A DNA stretch of 64,000 nt from NCBI GenBank assembly GCA_023374045.1, contig CM041779.1:272400062-272464061 (forward strand). Direction: 5' to 3'. Below the pieces are notes generated by a model that worked only from the letters and a program-made list of their open reading frames with translations, made no database searches and was not told the origin of the DNA. Positions 60,778 through 64,000 of this stretch are shown in pieces. Made by a program: the position numbers and the translations under genes. The first letter of the stretch is position 1, and every line of letters starts with the position of its first letter. Source of the stretch: Limonium bicolor. Its lineage: Eukaryota; Streptophyta; Magnoliopsida; Caryophyllales; Plumbaginaceae.

Positions 60778-62619
60778 TGTAACGCCCCTATCGATAATCC
60801 CTTACTTACCATCTAATTCTCCCGTTCATCCTACTATTCGCAGCGGAAATACTACTACTATGGCGGGTGATACAACGCCGCTAACCGCCCATACGGCTAG
60901 CAAGGCTTGCACTACTTACAGTAACGGTCTGATGTCTAGAAAATACCGAGCTACTACATTACTTACCAAATACAAATATCGTATACTTACAAAAGTGATT
61001 ACCGAGTATCCAAGTATATTCAATTACATCCTTTCACTAGCGTACCAAAAATAATGAGTTTCCACAAACCACTCATCTATACCAATTCTTAATTCTTTCA
61101 ATATCCAAAAGGGTGTACCCCATGGTATACCGGCTAAACAAAGGCCTTTAGCCATGTACAACTTGGTACACTATTCAAAATCTATTAATTACATCAAAAG
61201 AAATCATCTTGATCACACCAAGCCTTCACCCTTCACGAGCACCTGTAAAATATTAAAAATAGTGCCCCAAGGGGCTAAGCAAAAACCTGCATATAAACTT
61301 CGCATATACCGCGTGCTAACTAGGGTACACCGACTATTTTTGGTCGACTATACATGCGGTTCATTTTAGATATGCATACATGCTTACAATTACAAAACAT
61401 TCATACACAATACATTACACACAACTGAAAGCAAATCACAAGCCAAACAGTAATTCAATAGCATACACAATACTTACCTTCTCAAGGGTCAGCCAATTAC
61501 ACATCCGGGTTAATCAGATGTTTTATTACTCTTTTACTCATTACACAATACTTACACAATCATACTCATACTTTACTTACTTACTTTTCCATACTCACTT
61601 ACTTACTCTTACTTACTTACTTTTACTCATGTTAAGTCGGTATGACCTCAGGGCAGGGACTACACCATCCCACCACCGGGCTTTAGGTGGCTCACTAATC
61701 CAGGATGCTACCCATTTAAGGGGTTTGGGCCGTGGAAAAGATTAAAGCCAGGAATTGGATCCAACCTCTTGTGTCCCCGCCTCCTCACGTGTGGCCGAAA
61801 CTATATCGGACTTCTACTCATTCCAATTTATCAATTTATTATGTTAGATTGGTTAGCTTGTTAGGAATTAGTTAGAAGTCCATCACAATGTCATCCGGTC
61901 ACACACAGTACCTCAAGCATACACACACTTCATTATCATCCATACATTTCATGAATTATACAAACTATGATTTAAAGATAATATTCAACCAGGAACAATA
62001 TAATATAATCACAAGTAAGCATAATAGTTCCAATTCGTGCTTAGGTGATCAATTAGCACACAAGCACACAAATCAGGGTAGCCAAGGTAGCATACAGGAC
62101 ATGAGAAGTTCATACCGTTCACTGTTGTACTTGTAACCGACTTTCCTTCGGTGTTCACAATTCAAGTCCTATAACATACATGGAGTTATATGGTTAATGA
62201 CTTATTATTGATTTAACTCTTTATTCTATTACCTTTCCCTATCTATACTTACTAGTTATTACAAGTTCTAAGTGGTTATAACCCTTTTTCATACTTTAAG
62301 TTTTTTTCCTTACTCAACAATGATGTATTTCTATATATATATATGTATGTGTGTATACATATTTGTATATATATACATATGCCTATTACAATTACTCTTT
62401 TTTATATGACTCGACCGACCTTACCCAGGGTCGGCCCCAAGGTCGGTCGAAGTCAGTGTGTTTCATTACCGAAATTTCCAGACCCGACCGACCTTGTCAA
62501 GTCCGGTCCCAAGGTCGGTCCAAGTCAGTGGGTTCTGGTTCTGGTGATTTAAGACTAGAATGACCTTGCAAGGTAGGTCCCAAGGTCGGTCCAAGTCAGT
62601 AAGTTTCCCGGTTTGAATA
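60778..62619 (-). mobile_element. Truncated minus-strand family A LTR
   Basis: It starts TGTAACGCCCCTATCG and follows family A order: CGCAGCGGAAATAC, the GCTAACCGCCCATACGGCTAGC block, GGTCTGATGTC, CAAGGGGCTAAGC, CATATACCGCGTGC and a TTACTTACT-rich tract (about 61520-61640). It ends with the hairpin zone at 62412-62600, then breaks at about 62619 into copia sequence. Confidence 0.7.
62412..62600 (-). repeat. Three hairpin units, diverged copy
   Basis: In the first unit CGACCGACCTT (62412-62422) pairs perfectly with AAGGTCGGTCG (62439-62449). A second unit pairs at about 62486-62520 and a third, weaker one ends near 62591. The base sequence differs from the GGTCCGGG type elsewhere, but the position in the LTR and the architecture are the same. 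Confidence 0.65.
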
Positions 62620-63837
62620 CATGGGGATTTACAAGAGGAAATTTATATGCAAGTGCCAAAGGGTTTAACAGTTTCTCAAGGTCTGAATGCATGTAGATTA
62701 AAAAAATCTTTATATGGACTGAAACAGGCATCCAGGCCATGGTTTTCTAAACTGAGTAAGTTTCTTGAATCTGTTGGGTGTAAACAATCTGACAACGCTT
62801 ACTCTTTGTTTAAAAAGAAAAATGATAAACTTGTGACCTATCTTGCTGTATATGTAGATGATTTGCTAGTCACTGGTAATGATCTTGATGAAATTAAGGA
62901 TCTGAAAGCCAAACTTGACAGTAAGTTTAAAATTAAAGATCTCGGCTGTTTGAGTTATTTTTTGGGTATGCTCTTTGTTCACACAGATAAAGGTCTTATT
63001 ATTTCTCAAGAAAAATTTTGTATAGATATTTTGACTAACCATGAGACACAGGAAAGAAAGACAAGTGTAACTCCCCTGCAGCCAGGAACCAAACTCATTA
63101 CAGAAGAAGGAGAAATTCTTCAAGATCCTACTGAGTATAGAAGTTTGGTTGGAAAGTTCAATTATCTCATTCACACCATACCATACATAGCCTATACTAC
63201 TCAACTTCTGTCTCAGTTTCTACAGCAACCGAGAACATCCCACTTAGCTGCAGCCCACCATACACTACGCTATCTCAGAAAGACATCAAGCTACGACATC
63301 CTTCTGTCCAACAACAACAGTTTCAGAATGCAAGCTTACTGTGACAGTGATTGGGCAGGGTGTCCTAATTCCAGAAAGTCAGCGAGTGGCTATTATATTT
63401 TCCTTGGGAGTTCGCCTATAAGCTGGAAGTCTAAAAAGCAGAGCAGCGTCTCCCTCTCTACAGCTGAAGCGGAATATAGGGCTATGAAGAGTGTGACAAA
63501 GGAGCTAGCCTGGTTAAGTAATCTTCTAAGTGAGTTGGGAGTTCAAGACATAAGCCCAATTCCAGTTCATTGTGATAATCTCTCAGCAATTTATATTGCT
63601 CGAAACCCAGTGCAGCACCAAAGAACAAAACATATAGAGATTGACATTCACTTTGTGAGACAAAAGATACAAGAGGGTCTCATAGAGGTCAGGCATATCT
63701 CCAATAGAAAACAGCTTACAGATTTTCTTACTAAGCCCTTATACGGACGTAATTACACTCACATACTTTCAGACATTGGCCTCTATCTGAATCAAGACTC
63801 TAACAGCAAGAGTGTCGGTCTTGAAGGGGAGTGTTGA
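62620..63837 (+). CDS. Ty1/copia polyprotein 3' part: reverse transcriptase C-terminal half and RNase H (5'-truncated)
   Basis: The reading frame is open from HGDLQEEIYMQVPKG at 62620 to the stop at 63835-63837; the first internal ATG is at 62647. Counting from that Met, the reverse transcriptase catalytic motif YVDD is at 69-72, after SLYGLKQASR (21-30). RNase H follows with Asp233 or Asp235 in CDSDWAG, Glu274 in STAEAEYRA, Asp310 in VHCDN and Asp333 in EIDIHFVRQ. Gag, protease, integrase and the N-terminal part of the reverse transcriptase are missing: copia similarity begins abruptly at the junction with the minus-strand LTR. The remaining part has no stop or frameshift. It is an element remnant, not a host gene. 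Confidence 0.93.
   Translation, partial: HGDLQEEIYMQVPKGLTVSQGLNACRLKKSLYGLKQASRPWFSKLSKFLESVGCKQSDNAYSLFKKKNDKLVTYLAVYVDDLLVTGNDLDEIKDLKAKLDSKFKIKDLGCLSYFLGMLFVHTDKGLIISQEKFCIDILTNHETQERKTSVTPLQPGTKLITEEGEILQDPTEYRSLVGKFNYLIHTIPYIAYTTQLLSQFLQQPRTSHLAAAHHTLRYLRKTSSYDILLSNNNSFRMQAYCDSDWAGCPNSRKSASGYYIFLGSSPISWKSKKQSSVSLSTAEAEYRAMKSVTKELAWLSNLLSELGVQDISPIPVHCDNLSAIYIARNPVQHQRTKHIEIDIHFVRQKIQEGLIEVRHISNRKQLTDFLTKPLYGRNYTHILSDIGLYLNQDSNSKSVGLEGEC
63823..63831 (+). promoter_or_regulatory. Copia polypurine tract
   Basis: GAAGGGGAG directly precedes the 3' LTR and overlaps the end of the RNase H reading frame, as is common in copia elements. Confidence 0.75.
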
Positions 63838-64000
63838 GCCCAAGTCTTCTCTGTGGCTCTGCTGCTATACTGGGCCGGTCAATGCCCCACTTACTAGTCC
63901 ATTCTCTGTTCTCTATCTAGGCCCAATATATTTGTAACGGGTCTGTTTTAGTTAGTACTTGTATATATACTGTTGCTTGACAGTATTAGTAGTTTAATTC
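63832..64000 (+). mobile_element. Start of the copia 3' LTR, cut by the window end
   Basis: It begins TGTTGAGCCCAAG right after the purine tract; the polyprotein stop lies within its first six bases. A TGTATATATACTG box at about 63960 may be the LTR promoter. It does not resemble the short LTR at 58791, so the two copia pieces are probably from different elements. Confidence 0.75.

Overview
The window is nuclear DNA from a flowering plant, most likely a eudicot. Two spliced genes with GT-AG introns sit in a dense bed of nested LTR retrotransposons, with Stowaway-, Harbinger- and Mutator-type miniature elements and a tRNA-derived SINE. I could not name the species. Only two host genes are supported. 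One is an ELMO/CED-12-domain protein on the minus strand (7285-12612, 9 coding exons, 326 aa). The other is a TAR2-type tryptophan aminotransferase on the plus strand (48063-51962, 5 coding exons, 463 aa), which belongs to the indole-3-pyruvate route of auxin synthesis. Almost all other open frames are shadows of repeats.

Layout. 1-1622 holds nothing I recognise. 1623-5714 is a plus-strand LTR of a large family (full LTR about 4.4 kb, termini near TGTAATACCCC and GGGTGTTACA), here called family A. It meets a minus-strand fragment head-on at 5715. A truncated Harbinger-type MITE (from 6909) precedes the ELMO gene. Intron 2 of that gene holds a miniature LTR element (11092-12144), which itself holds a palindromic Mutator-type MITE (11488-11950). 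From 13491 to 19766 a minus-strand family A LTR is split by a complete solo LTR of the same family (14667-19024, target duplication GAAAT). 20188-45643 is a plus-strand family A LTR, followed by an initiator-Met-type primer-binding site. It is split by a 21,075-bp element (21320-42394, duplication CAAAG) with two LTRs of about 6.86 kb, an Ogre/Tat-type primer-binding site and a 7.36-kb internal region without gag-pol. 45661-48062 is repeat remnants and the TAR2 upstream region. 52036-53072 holds two MITEs downstream of TAR2. 53449-58316 is a minus-strand solo LTR of a related family. 58791-64000 is a copia leader, two truncated minus-strand LTRs, and a copia reverse transcriptase/RNase H fragment running into its 3' LTR, which leaves the window.

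The most unusual content is structural and non-coding. (i) The 21-kb non-autonomous element has gene-sized LTRs that carry a captured SINE, a tRNA-like segment, a GGCCCA-dense tract and a repeated hairpin module. (ii) Each family A LTR that reaches this zone carries three hairpins of about 36 nt, in most copies exactly 72 bp apart, whose arms differ between copies yet stay complementary. (iii) A nested palindromic element sits inside the ELMO intron. The two host genes have no visible functional link to each other. Boundaries were read by eye, and no database search was possible.
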